Notes: generated by a model from the sequence alone, not told the origin. 52,753 nucleotides of DNA from an uncultured Saprospiraceae bacterium (GCA_937921825.1 CAKZVK010000063.1:1-52753), one strand, 5' to 3'; positions 17,966-27,839 are shown, counted from the stretch's first letter. Numbers and translations are program-made.

Positions 17966-19072
17966 CTACTCTTTTAAAATAAATTGCTCAAAGCCTGAAG
18001 AAAAAGATTGTATTATTTCCCCGTCCTTATTACTGGTAAAAAAACATGCTTCTAGCTGCATGTAATCTTCTATATAAGCCCTTGATTCCTCATAGCCCAT
18101 TATCATACAGGCAGTAGCTATCGCATCTGCTTCTATACAATTAGGAGCGACGACTGATACTCCTAGCAATTCATTCATTTCTGGATATCCAGTCCGAGGA
18201 TTTATTTCATGCCCATATTTCTTCTGCCCGACTTTGTAGTAAATTCTGTAGTTCCCTGATGAGGCGATGGCTTTTTCTGTGATGTCTAGAATGCTTGAGA
18301 AATCATCTATAGCGGAATATTCTTTAGGAGTACTTAGGCCAATTTTCCAGTTTTGATTTTGCCTGTTGCGACCTCTGGTCATTACCTCGCCACCTATTTC
18401 TACCATATAATTTTGAAGGCCTTGCGCTGAAAGAAAATCCGATAGATAGTCCACGGCATACCCTTTAGCTATAGCGCTGAAATCCAGTTGTGCTTTTTCA
18501 GGTTTGATGAGCACCATGGTTTCATCTCCCGTTCTAAATTCCAGTTTTTCCATTCCAGTATATGTCAGCATCTCCTGGACTTTCTGCGTATCTATTTTTG
18601 AGATAGCTTTCTTAGGTTCATAACCAAATCCCCAATAATTGACGAGTGGCATAACGGTAGGGTCAAAATGACCATTGGATTCTAAGAAGATTTGCTTTGC
18701 CTTTTCATAGTTCTTTATGAAATGGTCATCTCTTGAGAGAGTGATTCTATCAAAGGTCTTATATTTTCCATTTTCGAGCAGTGTAATAGTTTCACCATAT
18801 TTCTCAGGGCTATTGCATTTGGATATGGTAGAACTGTCTATGTAGGTAGAGAGGGATAAATTGATGTCAATGAGAATGGAGTCAATCTGCTTTTTAGATA
18901 AGAATACTTGCGAACTGTCTACAGAAATGTTGTAAGTGGTGCCCATTGTCTGACCACTTATCTTCTGATAGTCCTTTACAGGACTGTCATTATTGCTGTG
19001 GTTGTTATCTCTCTTGCAGCCAGTAATTAGAATTACCAGAGAAGTGAGATATAAAATAAAAAGGTGCTTCAT
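17966..19072 (-). CDS. apbE: FAD:protein FMN transferase, lipoprotein (ApbE)
   Basis: The protein has 368 residues. It transfers FMN from FAD to Thr/Ser of flavoproteins such as the Nqr or Rnf subunits on the outer face of the inner membrane. A lipoprotein signal is present (MKHLFILYLTSLVILITGC, Cys19). ApbE signatures in order: GQTMGTTYNI near 40, FDPTVMPLVNYWGFG, LDFSAIAKGYAVD, VEIGGEVMTRG, AIASSGNYRIYY and HEINPRTGYP. The last is normally H..DP.TG.P, here with Asn for Asp, which is seen in some members. No Nqr or Rnf genes are in the window, so its client is elsewhere. It lies 45 bases downstream of the coiled-coil gene and may be co-transcribed with it. Confidence 0.93.
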   Translation of the reverse strand: MKHLFILYLTSLVILITGCKRDNNHSNNDSPVKDYQKISGQTMGTTYNISVDSSQVFLSKKQIDSILIDINLSLSTYIDSSTISKCNSPEKYGETITLLENGKYKTFDRITLSRDDHFIKNYEKAKQIFLESNGHFDPTVMPLVNYWGFGYEPKKAISKIDTQKVQEMLTYTGMEKLEFRTGDETMVLIKPEKAQLDFSAIAKGYAVDYLSDFLSAQGLQNYMVEIGGEVMTRGRNRQNQNWKIGLSTPKEYSAIDDFSSILDITEKAIASSGNYRIYYKVGQKKYGHEINPRTGYPEMNELLGVSVVAPNCIEADAIATACMIMGYEESRAYIEDYMQLEACFFTSNKDGEIIQSFSSGFEQFILKE

Positions 19073-19117
19073 TAGATCTTACAGAGAGTTATTCAAGGTC
19101 TAATGTGAGTTTTTAGA

Positions 19118-20122
19118 TTACTCAAAGAAGTTTCCGTAGTCAGATTTGTCACCTTTGTTTCTATACTCTATTTCTCTTCGATTTTCATTGAGATCTAGAG
19201 TAGCTTCATTTTCCTCCTGGCCTCCTAGAAGTAATAGGGTACTCTTCTTTTCATACTCTTCTAGCATCTTGAGTCCTTTTTCTTCAAAGATTCCTTCTTG
19301 CAGATCAATAGATGACATGAAGTCAGAAGAGAGTTCCATGAATCGCTCCATCTCACCTACCTTATTTGCCACATCGTCAGCGATACCTTGCATGGCCTGA
19401 TCGAACATCGCTCTCTTGTCTGGATCTCCTTTGATGATGCTCATGGCAGATTTCATTGCAGAATGCGAAGCTCTTATTGCCTTGCGCTCTTGCTCTTTCA
19501 CTCTGACTTGATCTTTAGTATCTTCTAGAAGTATCTCTGAGTTAGAGTACATTTTGGTTAGAACTCTATATAGGACAGCTAGTTTATTATGCAGCGCTAC
19601 ATACTTTTCATTTGTTTCCTTTAGTCTTGCTGCTTTTCTAGAAGAGAGTACTAGTTGCTTTTCGTTGCCTACTTGTTTTGCCTTTCTCGCGATAGCAAGA
19701 TTTTGTTCTATCTCTTTATTATTATTGGCGAGCTGTGTTTTGAGATTTCTCATTTGACCCTTAAGGTTACCTATCTGCTTTCCCATTTTCTTAAGGTTAG
19801 ACTCTAGGTCAGAAATGTAGTTTTTTAATATCCCCATAGGGTCTATCGTTACGAATAGACTAGTGATTTTTCTCATGACACTTTGCCACATATAGCCTAT
19901 CAGGTTTCTGCTTCTACTATCCAGTGCTGTAAGTATTAGTACTCCTAGAACGCCGAAAATGACAATCTTTCCTACCAGCATACTGAAGAAACTAACCAGT
20001 ACAGCACCAAAAGTTAATCCGACCCAACCTAAAAGTCCGGCCATAATGATTAAAAACAGTAAGCCTGTTTTTCCTTCAGGTTTATTCCAAAATGAGGGTT
20101 GTGTGGTTTTATTTTTTGCCAT
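19118..20122 (-). CDS. Membrane-anchored coiled-coil protein, PspA/IM30-like arrangement
   Basis: The protein has 334 residues. Two adjacent hydrophobic segments lie at about 18-65 (LLFLIIMAGLLGWVGLTFGA and KIVIFGVLGVLILTAL). A long predominantly helical, charged region runs from about 85 to 300 with heptad-like spacing (DPMGILKNYISDLESNLKKM, then LKGQMRNLKTQLANNNKEI). The D-P-x-x-x-L-x-x-x-I-x-D-L-E opening of the helical part recalls PspA/IM30 and other ESCRT-III-like proteins, but those lack N-terminal membrane spans; I treat the link as a hypothesis. The C-terminus is acidic and polar. It starts 8 bases after the gene at 20131-20685, so the pair is an operon. Function unknown. Confidence 0.7.
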   Translation of the reverse strand: MAKNKTTQPSFWNKPEGKTGLLFLIIMAGLLGWVGLTFGAVLVSFFSMLVGKIVIFGVLGVLILTALDSRSRNLIGYMWQSVMRKITSLFVTIDPMGILKNYISDLESNLKKMGKQIGNLKGQMRNLKTQLANNNKEIEQNLAIARKAKQVGNEKQLVLSSRKAARLKETNEKYVALHNKLAVLYRVLTKMYSNSEILLEDTKDQVRVKEQERKAIRASHSAMKSAMSIIKGDPDKRAMFDQAMQGIADDVANKVGEMERFMELSSDFMSSIDLQEGIFEEKGLKMLEEYEKKSTLLLLGGQEENEATLDLNENRREIEYRNKGDKSDYGNFFE

Positions 20123-20130
20123 TGTTTTAC

Positions 20131-20685
20131 TTATAAGTACTTTGTAATTGTATCTATATCCGATTTGATAGATTCGAATAACACATTATATACACCTAAA
20201 AACCTATTTTTTGTTCCTTCGATCTTTTTTGTAGCACTATCTACATCTAAGTCTACATTGTCAATTTTGCTTTGAAATATTTCTATTTCTCTCTGGAGCT
20301 CTAGAATTTTCTGCTTGTGACTTTCAATTTTATCCTTGTAGAGTTCTACTTCATCTTTTTTTCCATCTACCTTTTCCTTTTTGCGAGCTAGTAGAGCTGT
20401 TGCAAAGGATTCCCTCTCATGTTCTAGCGTTCTCAGATACTTCTGAGCAGAGGAGATTAGATTCTCTTTCGTAAGTCCCATGGTCTCAGCAGTAGCGAAG
20501 GCTGACTTATATGAGGTGCTGGTATCCATGTTCATCTTCTCCAGAGCAGCTACAGACTTCTTAAATCTGAGGTATTCAAATTTATTGGGATCGAAGCTGT
20601 TTTTTAGAGCCCTTAGGAGGGCATAGACGGATTTTTTATCCATTTCTCCTATTTGGGGAAATATATCATGCAAATCAATAGTCAT
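20131..20685 (-). CDS. Small coiled-coil protein, partner of the downstream membrane coiled-coil gene
   Basis: The protein has 184 residues and no signal peptide or membrane span. An N-terminal helical region (residues 1-90) is followed by a strong coiled coil from about 95 to 160 rich in K/E/Q (RKKEKVDGKKDEVELYKDKI, then LELQREIEIFQSKIDN) and a short helical tail. It is the first gene of a two-gene minus-strand unit, 8 bases before the PspA-like gene, so the two probably assemble together. I do not recognise the family. Its divergent neighbour is the SprB-repeat giant at 20954. Confidence 0.7.
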   Translation of the reverse strand: MTIDLHDIFPQIGEMDKKSVYALLRALKNSFDPNKFEYLRFKKSVAALEKMNMDTSTSYKSAFATAETMGLTKENLISSAQKYLRTLEHERESFATALLARKKEKVDGKKDEVELYKDKIESHKQKILELQREIEIFQSKIDNVDLDVDSATKKIEGTKNRFLGVYNVLFESIKSDIDTITKYL

Positions 20686-20845
20686 GGTACAATTTAGGAT
20701 GAAGATAGGAACAAAATTGAAGATGAATATGGCAATTTATACGGATAAGGACTTATATCTATTAGAAATTAGCCACCATTGGTCATTTTGTGGTATAAAA
20801 CCATTAAAAACAGATATTAATACATTATAATAATATATAATATGT

Positions 20846-20853
20846 TATTTTTG
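20846..20853 (+). promoter_or_regulatory. Candidate -7 element TATTTTTG for the SprB-repeat protein
   Basis: A TAnnTTTG match inside the 268-base divergent gap (20686-20953), about 100 bases before the ATG at 20954. The surroundings are extremely AT-rich (20815-20850). Confidence 0.4.
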
Positions 20854-20953
20854 TATTCCCTCCCTTCCAGTAAATGCTCTCCTACATTTTGCACTTCATA
20901 GGTGTATAAATGTTCAGAGCTTGGTATTCTATTAATCAAATACGATTTTCTTT

Positions 20954-23900
20954 ATGAGTAGACTAAGTATACTTTCATTCGTTTTCTTCGTATCTCTACC
21001 AGTAGCCTTGGTCAGTCAGTGTGCTACAGGCTATGCTACAGTTACACAACATACACCTGTAGCTAACAGTGCATTATGGTTCAGTTTTACTCAAGTTCAG
21101 AATGCTCCTGATGGAGTAGGGATGGATATCCTTTCTTCAGTGCCTATGAATCCTGGACGTTCTACCTCTATTGTAGGCGTATGGGGGTTTGATATAGATA
21201 TACCGTGTAATGCAACTATTGATAATATATCATTTAATGTCACTAGAAGAAATAATGCCTCAGCTGGATCAGTTGTAGATGAAAATCTACAACTCCGATT
21301 ACCTGATTTCACTTTATCTCCTGTAAATGGAGCTACAGCTACAACTTGGTCTAATTCGACTACAACATGGGAGACCTTTACTTATAATCCTGGTGGAACA
21401 TGGGGTACAACTCTAACACCAGATATAGTTAACGATCATTTATTTGGTTTGGTACTAAGTTTAGAGAATGCATCTACTACAGAAATTGGTTTTCCCGAGA
21501 TAGATGCTATCGAATTGGAAGTCTGCTACACAGTGGTAGGTACTCCATATCCAACTTTAGAGGCAACAATTACTTCCAGCTCTGATAATCTTTGTGATCC
21601 AGTAGGTAATGCGGCGGTAACCATAAATGCGACCGGAGGTTCTGGTTCTTATGAATATAGTATAGACGGTGGTACGACTTGGTCTACGAACTCTACCTTT
21701 TCGTCTTTGGCTTCAGATACTTATTTCCCACAGGTTAGAAATGATAACATGACCTGTGAGTTAGATTTGGGACCATTATATCTTGGTTGTAATGATAACT
21801 CTATCTTACAAGTAGGGGACGCCATATATAGTTGTCTACCTACTCCTAATGATCCAGTGACTCTTGCTATAGACAGGACCCAACCTTTAAGTGATTTTTA
21901 TAGCTCTGGCCAAGTTGGTGTGGATGTATCTCCAGAATTACAGCAAAAGGCTTTTTCTTGGACTGCTGGTGAGTTAGGTGGTTCAGTGTTCGGTGTGACC
22001 TTTGATGATGACAGAAATATATATACGGGAGTCTCATCATTATATAATCTTATCACTGCAGTTACTAATCCGAATTTGTTAGCTATAGATGCTGCCACAG
22101 GAATCCCCACAGTGATTGCGACAGTACCTGGGAACGCAGGAATTGGTCAGCTAGATTATCAATCTGGTTGTGATCAACTATTCGTGGTGAATCTTGATGA
22201 TGGAATAATTTATAGGTACGATACTAATGGTACTCTACTATCTACGTTTGATCCACTGACTCCTGATGATGGAGTAGAAGGTCTAGCAGATCTAGGAGAA
22301 AGAATAGTAGCTGTTTCATATAATTATGGCGAAGACAGATTATATTACTCAGTCTGGTCTAATGATGGAATAAACAATGGAACAAGAAATAGCATAAGAT
22401 CTGTAGCCATTGATCCTGCTACTTGCGATTTCGTTCCGAGTACTGATATACTAGAAATAACAATGCCTTATCTCTCAGAGACCGAGGGTGGAAATCTTAA
22501 TTATAGCATGCCAGTTGTTGATATAGAGTTTGATCAATCAGGTGGCAGCCTACTTATAGCAGAGTCAGGATTTAATTCTACTGTCCCTGTTAGAGTTGCA
22601 CATAGAGCAAGGATATTTAGATATGATGGGATGACGACAAGTTGGTCCATCCAGAATACACCTCCAGCAGGTAACGATGACTATCAATTCGAGATCGGTT
22701 CTATTTTTGGTGGAACTAACGCCTTAGGAGGAGTAGATTTCTCATATGCAGGAATGTCGACTACAGGTTGTGTAACTGGAGAGGATTCATTTATTGTGGC
22801 TACGGGTGATGCCTTATTAGGGACTGATTGCAACTTTGTTGGCTGTATATACGGACTCCAATATATGCCAGTCACTGGTGGTAATCCTACTAATTCAGTA
22901 TTGCTTGATCTTGCCAGAAGTCCCGGAGGACTGCAAAAAGGATTCTTTGGTGATGTGGATGTAGTTAATGGCTGTTGTCCTTGTGCTTGTCCGAACATTC
23001 TTTTTGATATTACAGTAGACCCTAATAACATATGTCAGGGAGATGCAACTTCAATTTGTGTAGAAAACGAATCAGGAGGATCAGGTCCTTATACCTACTT
23101 GTGGTCTTCTAGTTTTACTACAGCTTGTATAAATGAAACCCCAACTACGACTACGACTTATTCTGCAACAGTTACAGATAGTAATGGTTGTTCTGGTGTT
23201 AATTCAATAGAAGTAGTAGTTTCTCCTACGGTTGCAATATCGAATGTTACATCTGTAGATAATACAGATTGTAGTATGGATAATGGAAGTATTACTATTA
23301 CAGCTTCAGGTGGTACAGCGCCTTTAGAGTATAGTATAGATAATGGTGTTACTTATCAGTCAAGTAATATGTTTTCTAGTCTAGGAGCTGGCACATATTC
23401 TATTGTAGTACAGGATGCAAGTAATTGTACAGCGACTAGTAGCGCCACCTTAGCAGGTCCAGGAGCAATTACCATATCGAATGTTGCATCTGTAGATAAT
23501 ACAGATTGTAGTATGGATAATGGAGGTATAACGATTACAGCTTCAGGCGGGACAGCTCCACTTCAGTACAGTATAGATAATGGTGTGACCTACCAGGCAA
23601 GTAATATGTTTTCCGGCCTGGGAGCAGGGACCTATTCGATAGTAGTTCAAGATGCAAGTAATTGTACAGCGACTAGTAGTACAACCTTAGCGGGCCCAGG
23701 AAGTATAGCGATTTCTAACTTGGCAGGAGCTGATGACACCGATTGTTCTATAGATAATGGTAGTATAACCGTATCAGTATCTGGAGGAGTAGCTCCTGTA
23801 GAATATAGTATAGACAATGGCATGACTTTCCAATCTGGTAATGTGTTCAATGATTTAGGAGCCGGAACTTATTCGATAGTCGTTAGAGATGCTAATAATT

Positions 23901-26311
23901 GTACGGCTTCAGGTAGTGCAACCTTAGATGGAGCAGCGGCATTAAACATAGCAAGTGTAGATACTTTAGACGATACAGATTGTGAGGCAGATAATGGCTC
24001 TATAACTATAAACGTATCATCTGGTGCCGCACCAATTATGTATAGTATAGATGGTGGAACCACCTTCGGGACGAGTAATGTCTTTAATAATCTATCAGCG
24101 GGAAGCTATGATATAGCAGTAGAAGATAATGATGGCTGTACAGCTGCTACTATAGTGATGTTATCAGGAGTGACAGCTTACTCTGTGAGTCTAAGTTCTA
24201 CTGATGATACCGACTGCGATAGAGATAATGGGTCTATTACTATTAGTGTCACTGGAGGTACAGCACCGATAGAATATAGTATAGATGGAGGATTGACTTT
24301 TGGTACATCCAATGCGTTTTCTAATTTATCTGAAGGTACATATACAGTAGTTACAAGAGATGCTTCTAATTGTGCAGAATCAACAGATGTTACTCTTGCA
24401 GGTCCTCCAGAGGTTAACTTTACAACTACAGTAGCAGATAACACTGACTGTACCATACCTAACGGAAGTATAACAATCAATGCTACGGGTGGAGTCCCTC
24501 CTTATATGTATAGTATAGATGGAGGTCTGACATTCCAACCAGCTAATTCGTTTTCTAATCTTTTGGATGGCACTTACAATGTTCTAGTTTCCGATTCATT
24601 CAATTGTACTGAATCAGATCAAGGCATACAAATATCAGGACCAGCTTGTGGTGGCACCATTGGTGACAGAGTATGGGAAGACCTAGATGGAAATGGTCAG
24701 CAGGATCCAGGTGAGCCAGGAGTGCCGGAAGTACGTGTAGAACTTTATAACCACCTTGGTAATCTTGTCAGTATCGATTTTACTGACTCTAATGGTAACT
24801 ATAGCTTTGAAGAAGTGTTTGCAGGAGAATACTATATCAGATTTGATAATATAGATGATTTTATACATACCACACCAGATGTAGGAGGAAATGATACTCA
24901 GGATAGTGATGTAGATGACTCTAATGGACCTAACACAACTCCTATATTCACACAGACGGCAGGTGAAATAGATTCAGGATGGGATCTTGGTTTATATAAA
25001 TGTGTTCCTGTCGGTGAATTAGTATGGCTAGACGTGAATGAAAATGGCATGTGGGATAATAATGAGAATGGAATAAATGGTCTTAAAGTGGAACTATATA
25101 AAAATGTAGCCAATCTGTGGATCAAAACTGACATCACTTATACTGGCCATAAACCTAATACTGCATCAGATGATGGGTATTATAAGTTCTGTGTATCTCC
25201 GGGACAATATTACTTGAAGTTTAATAATCCTCCTGATAGATTAGTCAGAACCAGACCAAACCAAGGTACTGAAAATAGAGACAGTGATATTACTGATGCT
25301 TTTGGCCAGGGGACAACTGATGCATTCACAGTAAACTCAGGTGATGAAAGATGTGATGTAGGTGCTGGTTTCGTACCTGCGGGATCTATTGGAGATTTTG
25401 TGTGGGTAGATGATAACGGTGACGGGATAAGGGGTGCAGGAGAACGAGGTCTTCAAGGAGTAGACGTGATGGCTATTAATAGCTCAGGTATGATAGCAAT
25501 GACCACAACAGATGAGGATGGTCAGTATCTGCTAGACTTACTACCTGAGGATCAATATTATCTACAGTTTTCTATCCCAGAAGGCTATACTTTTTCTCCA
25601 CCTAATTTAGGGGATGACTCTAAGGACAGTGATGTCGATGATAGTAATGGTCCTAATACGACACCAGTGTACAATGTTACGCCTGGAGATCATGTAGAAA
25701 ATGTAGATGCAGGTGTTCAGGGTAGCCCACTGCCAGTGACTTGGGTTAGCATAGATGCAGCTAGCGAAGGCAAGAATAATAGTATCGAATGGGTAGTCGC
25801 TACAGAAAAAAATGTGAGCCATTACGAGGTGGAGCATGCTTACAAGAGAGATTCAGAATTCAGCATGCTAGACAGAGTATACTCTGACTACGGTACTTAT
25901 CAAGGTCTACTTACTTATAGTTATCAGCATACAACCTTTGGTGCTGGTCTAAACTACTATAGAGTAAAACAAGTAGACCTAGATGGCAGATCTAGCTACT
26001 CTGATATTGTATCTGTAAGAAATTCTTCAACCGAAAATACAGACGCTTATAACATCAAAGTATTCCCTAATCCAGTACTCGCTGAGTTAAATATTGGAGT
26101 TGATCTAATAAAAGATACTGAGGAATTAGTAGTGAATCTTTATGATAATCTCGGACAGAAGATTGCAGGTAATCTCATCTTAGATATTAGCTTGAGAAAA
26201 GGATATAGATTGTATACACTAGATGTAACAGCTTATCCTCAAGGTGTCTATTCACTAGAGATAATAATAGATAATGATGCAATAGTGAGAAAAATCGCTA
26301 TTACCGAATAA
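20954..26311 (+). CDS. T9SS-secreted giant with SprB repeats and SdrD-B-like domains
   Basis: The protein has 1785 residues. The signal peptide is near SFVFFVSLPVALVSQ. Residues about 25-195 form a beta-rich domain. A first SprB-like repeat (GGSGSYEYSIDGG) lies around 230. About 280-680 is a region with YVTN/beta-propeller flavour (LFVVNLDDGIIYRYDTNGTL). A PKD-like module follows (GPYTYLWSSSFTT), then six tandem SprB repeats of 78-79 residues at about 760-1232. Three SdrD-B-like domains come next (GDRVWEDLDGNGQQDPGEPG, GELVWLDVNENGMWDNNENG, GDFVWVDDNGDGIRGAGERG), two of them ending in DSDVDDSNGPNTTP. A fibronectin-like linker (LPVTWVSIDA) and a T9SS type A sorting domain (VFPNPVLAELNI) close it. 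SprB repeats are known from the Flavobacterium gliding adhesin, so a surface adhesin or gliding role is plausible but unproven. Confidence 0.9.
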   Translation: MSRLSILSFVFFVSLPVALVSQCATGYATVTQHTPVANSALWFSFTQVQNAPDGVGMDILSSVPMNPGRSTSIVGVWGFDIDIPCNATIDNISFNVTRRNNASAGSVVDENLQLRLPDFTLSPVNGATATTWSNSTTTWETFTYNPGGTWGTTLTPDIVNDHLFGLVLSLENASTTEIGFPEIDAIELEVCYTVVGTPYPTLEATITSSSDNLCDPVGNAAVTINATGGSGSYEYSIDGGTTWSTNSTFSSLASDTYFPQVRNDNMTCELDLGPLYLGCNDNSILQVGDAIYSCLPTPNDPVTLAIDRTQPLSDFYSSGQVGVDVSPELQQKAFSWTAGELGGSVFGVTFDDDRNIYTGVSSLYNLITAVTNPNLLAIDAATGIPTVIATVPGNAGIGQLDYQSGCDQLFVVNLDDGIIYRYDTNGTLLSTFDPLTPDDGVEGLADLGERIVAVSYNYGEDRLYYSVWSNDGINNGTRNSIRSVAIDPATCDFVPSTDILEITMPYLSETEGGNLNYSMPVVDIEFDQSGGSLLIAESGFNSTVPVRVAHRARIFRYDGMTTSWSIQNTPPAGNDDYQFEIGSIFGGTNALGGVDFSYAGMSTTGCVTGEDSFIVATGDALLGTDCNFVGCIYGLQYMPVTGGNPTNSVLLDLARSPGGLQKGFFGDVDVVNGCCPCACPNILFDITVDPNNICQGDATSICVENESGGSGPYTYLWSSSFTTACINETPTTTTTYSATVTDSNGCSGVNSIEVVVSPTVAISNVTSVDNTDCSMDNGSITITASGGTAPLEYSIDNGVTYQSSNMFSSLGAGTYSIVVQDASNCTATSSATLAGPGAITISNVASVDNTDCSMDNGGITITASGGTAPLQYSIDNGVTYQASNMFSGLGAGTYSIVVQDASNCTATSSTTLAGPGSIAISNLAGADDTDCSIDNGSITVSVSGGVAPVEYSIDNGMTFQSGNVFNDLGAGTYSIVVRDANNCTASGSATLDGAAALNIASVDTLDDTDCEADNGSITINVSSGAAPIMYSIDGGTTFGTSNVFNNLSAGSYDIAVEDNDGCTAATIVMLSGVTAYSVSLSSTDDTDCDRDNGSITISVTGGTAPIEYSIDGGLTFGTSNAFSNLSEGTYTVVTRDASNCAESTDVTLAGPPEVNFTTTVADNTDCTIPNGSITINATGGVPPYMYSIDGGLTFQPANSFSNLLDGTYNVLVSDSFNCTESDQGIQISGPACGGTIGDRVWEDLDGNGQQDPGEPGVPEVRVELYNHLGNLVSIDFTDSNGNYSFEEVFAGEYYIRFDNIDDFIHTTPDVGGNDTQDSDVDDSNGPNTTPIFTQTAGEIDSGWDLGLYKCVPVGELVWLDVNENGMWDNNENGINGLKVELYKNVANLWIKTDITYTGHKPNTASDDGYYKFCVSPGQYYLKFNNPPDRLVRTRPNQGTENRDSDITDAFGQGTTDAFTVNSGDERCDVGAGFVPAGSIGDFVWVDDNGDGIRGAGERGLQGVDVMAINSSGMIAMTTTDEDGQYLLDLLPEDQYYLQFSIPEGYTFSPPNLGDDSKDSDVDDSNGPNTTPVYNVTPGDHVENVDAGVQGSPLPVTWVSIDAASEGKNNSIEWVVATEKNVSHYEVEHAYKRDSEFSMLDRVYSDYGTYQGLLTYSYQHTTFGAGLNYYRVKQVDLDGRSSYSDIVSVRNSSTENTDAYNIKVFPNPVLAELNIGVDLIKDTEELVVNLYDNLGQKIAGNLILDISLRKGYRLYTLDVTAYPQGVYSLEIIIDNDAIVRKIAITE
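23231..24649 (+). repeat. Six tandem SprB repeats, 237-bp period
   Basis: Repeat starts are at about 23231, 23468, 23705, 23942, 24179 and 24413, so spacing is exactly 237 bases except the fifth (234). Each unit encodes D-x-T-D-C, N-G-S-I-T-I, a Y-S-I-D-(N/G)-G core, F-x-x-L-x-x-G-(T/S)-Y and a final C. Copies 1 and 2 are almost identical in DNA over long stretches; copies 3-6 are progressively more diverged. Confidence 0.9.
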
Positions 26312-26333
26312 GAGCATATAATAAGTTTACAGA

Positions 26334-26368
26334 AGGTGGGGTAGCTAAGCTGCTTCACCTTTTTTTTT
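26334..26368 (+). terminator. Intrinsic terminator after the SprB-repeat protein
   Basis: An 11-bp stem (26334-26344 with 26350-26360, some G-T pairs) with a 5-base loop and eight following T, 22 bases after the stop codon. The left flank has no A-run, so it works for the plus strand only. Confidence 0.85.
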
Positions 26369-26417
26369 ATTGCTTCTCTATTTGAATGCCACTTATACTT
26401 GAGGACGCTATTTGATC

Positions 26418-27731
26418 TTACTCAAACAATTGATTGCCACTGAGTTTCTTCTCTTTGTCCAGGTCATATACGCTGGACGGTTGAGCGGCCTTTTCTTCTA
26501 GTAGCGTAGGGTCATCAAATTCTAATTCCCGTATAGGCATAATCGCATTACCAGCGATGCCTTTGAACGAGTTATACATATGGTTGGTATTTAAGAGGAC
26601 CTTCTGCAGCTGCTTCTCTCTTTTCTTCCAGTGCCCTTGTATAGATCGCTTCTCTGATTCTAAATCTGATTGCATCTGAGTGAAACCCTCTACAATAGCT
26701 TCTATCTGTAGCTTAAATTCATTACTGGTCAGAAACTTATACAACATGACCATTTTATCACCCTTGTTTTCTTGGGAGGAAAGTGCACTAGATATCTGCA
26801 CAATATTTTCCCTCAGTACAAAACATAGACCTTTGAACTCTTCATAAGTACAGATCCAAATCCCTTCTCGCAAGCACATCCTCTCTTCACCTTTGGGAAG
26901 AGCATCGGTGACTATGACGCCGATGTCAGCACCTTTAGCTCTGAGGTCATTTCTGAATTTTTCTATCCAGCTTTTTTGGAATTCCTTCGTTCGCTTGCTC
27001 TCATAATAGATAGAGCCACATTCGGGATTAGAGTGGGTTCTGATTTTTTGGAGACAGTCGGCACCTCTTGCACCTTTTTTTATTTCATCTATGGTATCTA
27101 GAGGAAAGTTAGACCTGAGCCATTCCTCTATCGCTAGTTCTTGTACCTCACCTTGTAACTGCATAGAACCTTGAGCATGCTTTCTTTGCATCTCTTCCAT
27201 AAGTTTCTTCTGGTCGTCAAGTTGTTTTTTATATTCTCTTTCTTTGAGTTCAAATTGTTCGCGCTCTTTGAGTCTCCCTTTGTTTTCTATAGCCGCACTT
27301 TTCTCGAGGAGTTCTTTTTCTAGTTTGAGCATCATCTCTTCCTCTCTTTCTTTGAGAGCAGCCTGATCCTTGAGTAACTTTATTTCTTGTTGTTTGAGTT
27401 GCCTGTTTTCGTTTTTGCGCTTTTCATTTTCCTCGTGTAAGGCATTGAGCTGAAGATTGAGATCCTCTAGCTTTTCTTTTTCTATTCTCTCTGATTCTAA
27501 TTTTACCTTTTCAGCTAGTTTGGCTTTGAATATTTCATTCTCCTTTTCTTTCTTCGCTGCGAATGCTTTGCGTTCTTCTTCTAGTTTGGCTTTTTCTGAC
27601 TGGATATGCTTAGTGTTCTCAGCAACTTTGGCTTCGTACTGAGCTTGTAGTTGTTCTTGTATCTGACCTGCTAGAGCTTCTTCTACATCAAAAGAGTGAG
27701 CACAACTTGGACACTTTATCTTATCATTCAT
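26418..27731 (-). CDS. DUF2130 coiled-coil protein
   Basis: The protein has 437 residues. The N-terminus has one zinc-knuckle half (CPSC, residues 9-12), followed by a very long charged coiled coil at about 20-195. A compact DUF2130 domain at about 195-400 contains GEVQELAIEEWL, KKGARGADCLQ, then GSIYYESKRTKEFQKSWIEK and GVIVTDALPKGEERM. The G-A-D ... E-S-K spacing resembles the acid/E-x-K core of PD-(D/E)XK nucleases, so a nuclease-like fold is possible (inference). The biological role of the family is not known to me. It is convergent to the preceding surface-protein gene and 108 bases downstream of gpsA, with no clear promoter of its own in that gap. Confidence 0.85.
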   Translation of the reverse strand: MNDKIKCPSCAHSFDVEEALAGQIQEQLQAQYEAKVAENTKHIQSEKAKLEEERKAFAAKKEKENEIFKAKLAEKVKLESERIEKEKLEDLNLQLNALHEENEKRKNENRQLKQQEIKLLKDQAALKEREEEMMLKLEKELLEKSAAIENKGRLKEREQFELKEREYKKQLDDQKKLMEEMQRKHAQGSMQLQGEVQELAIEEWLRSNFPLDTIDEIKKGARGADCLQKIRTHSNPECGSIYYESKRTKEFQKSWIEKFRNDLRAKGADIGVIVTDALPKGEERMCLREGIWICTYEEFKGLCFVLRENIVQISSALSSQENKGDKMVMLYKFLTSNEFKLQIEAIVEGFTQMQSDLESEKRSIQGHWKKREKQLQKVLLNTNHMYNSFKGIAGNAIMPIRELEFDDPTLLEEKAAQPSSVYDLDKEKKLSGNQLFE

Positions 27732-27839
27732 CTGTATAGTTTATAGGAGAAATAACAATAGTAAATATGATGATTTTATATCACAGTTCACTTGTTTGTA
27801 AAAGAGCAATTTATAGTGCAGTGAATGTGCACGAATCAG

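Noticed and set aside
23231-24649. Regular 237-base periodicity that could suggest a CRISPR-like or satellite array
   Set aside because: The period is in one continuous reading frame encoding SprB repeats, with protein-level and not spacer-like variation.
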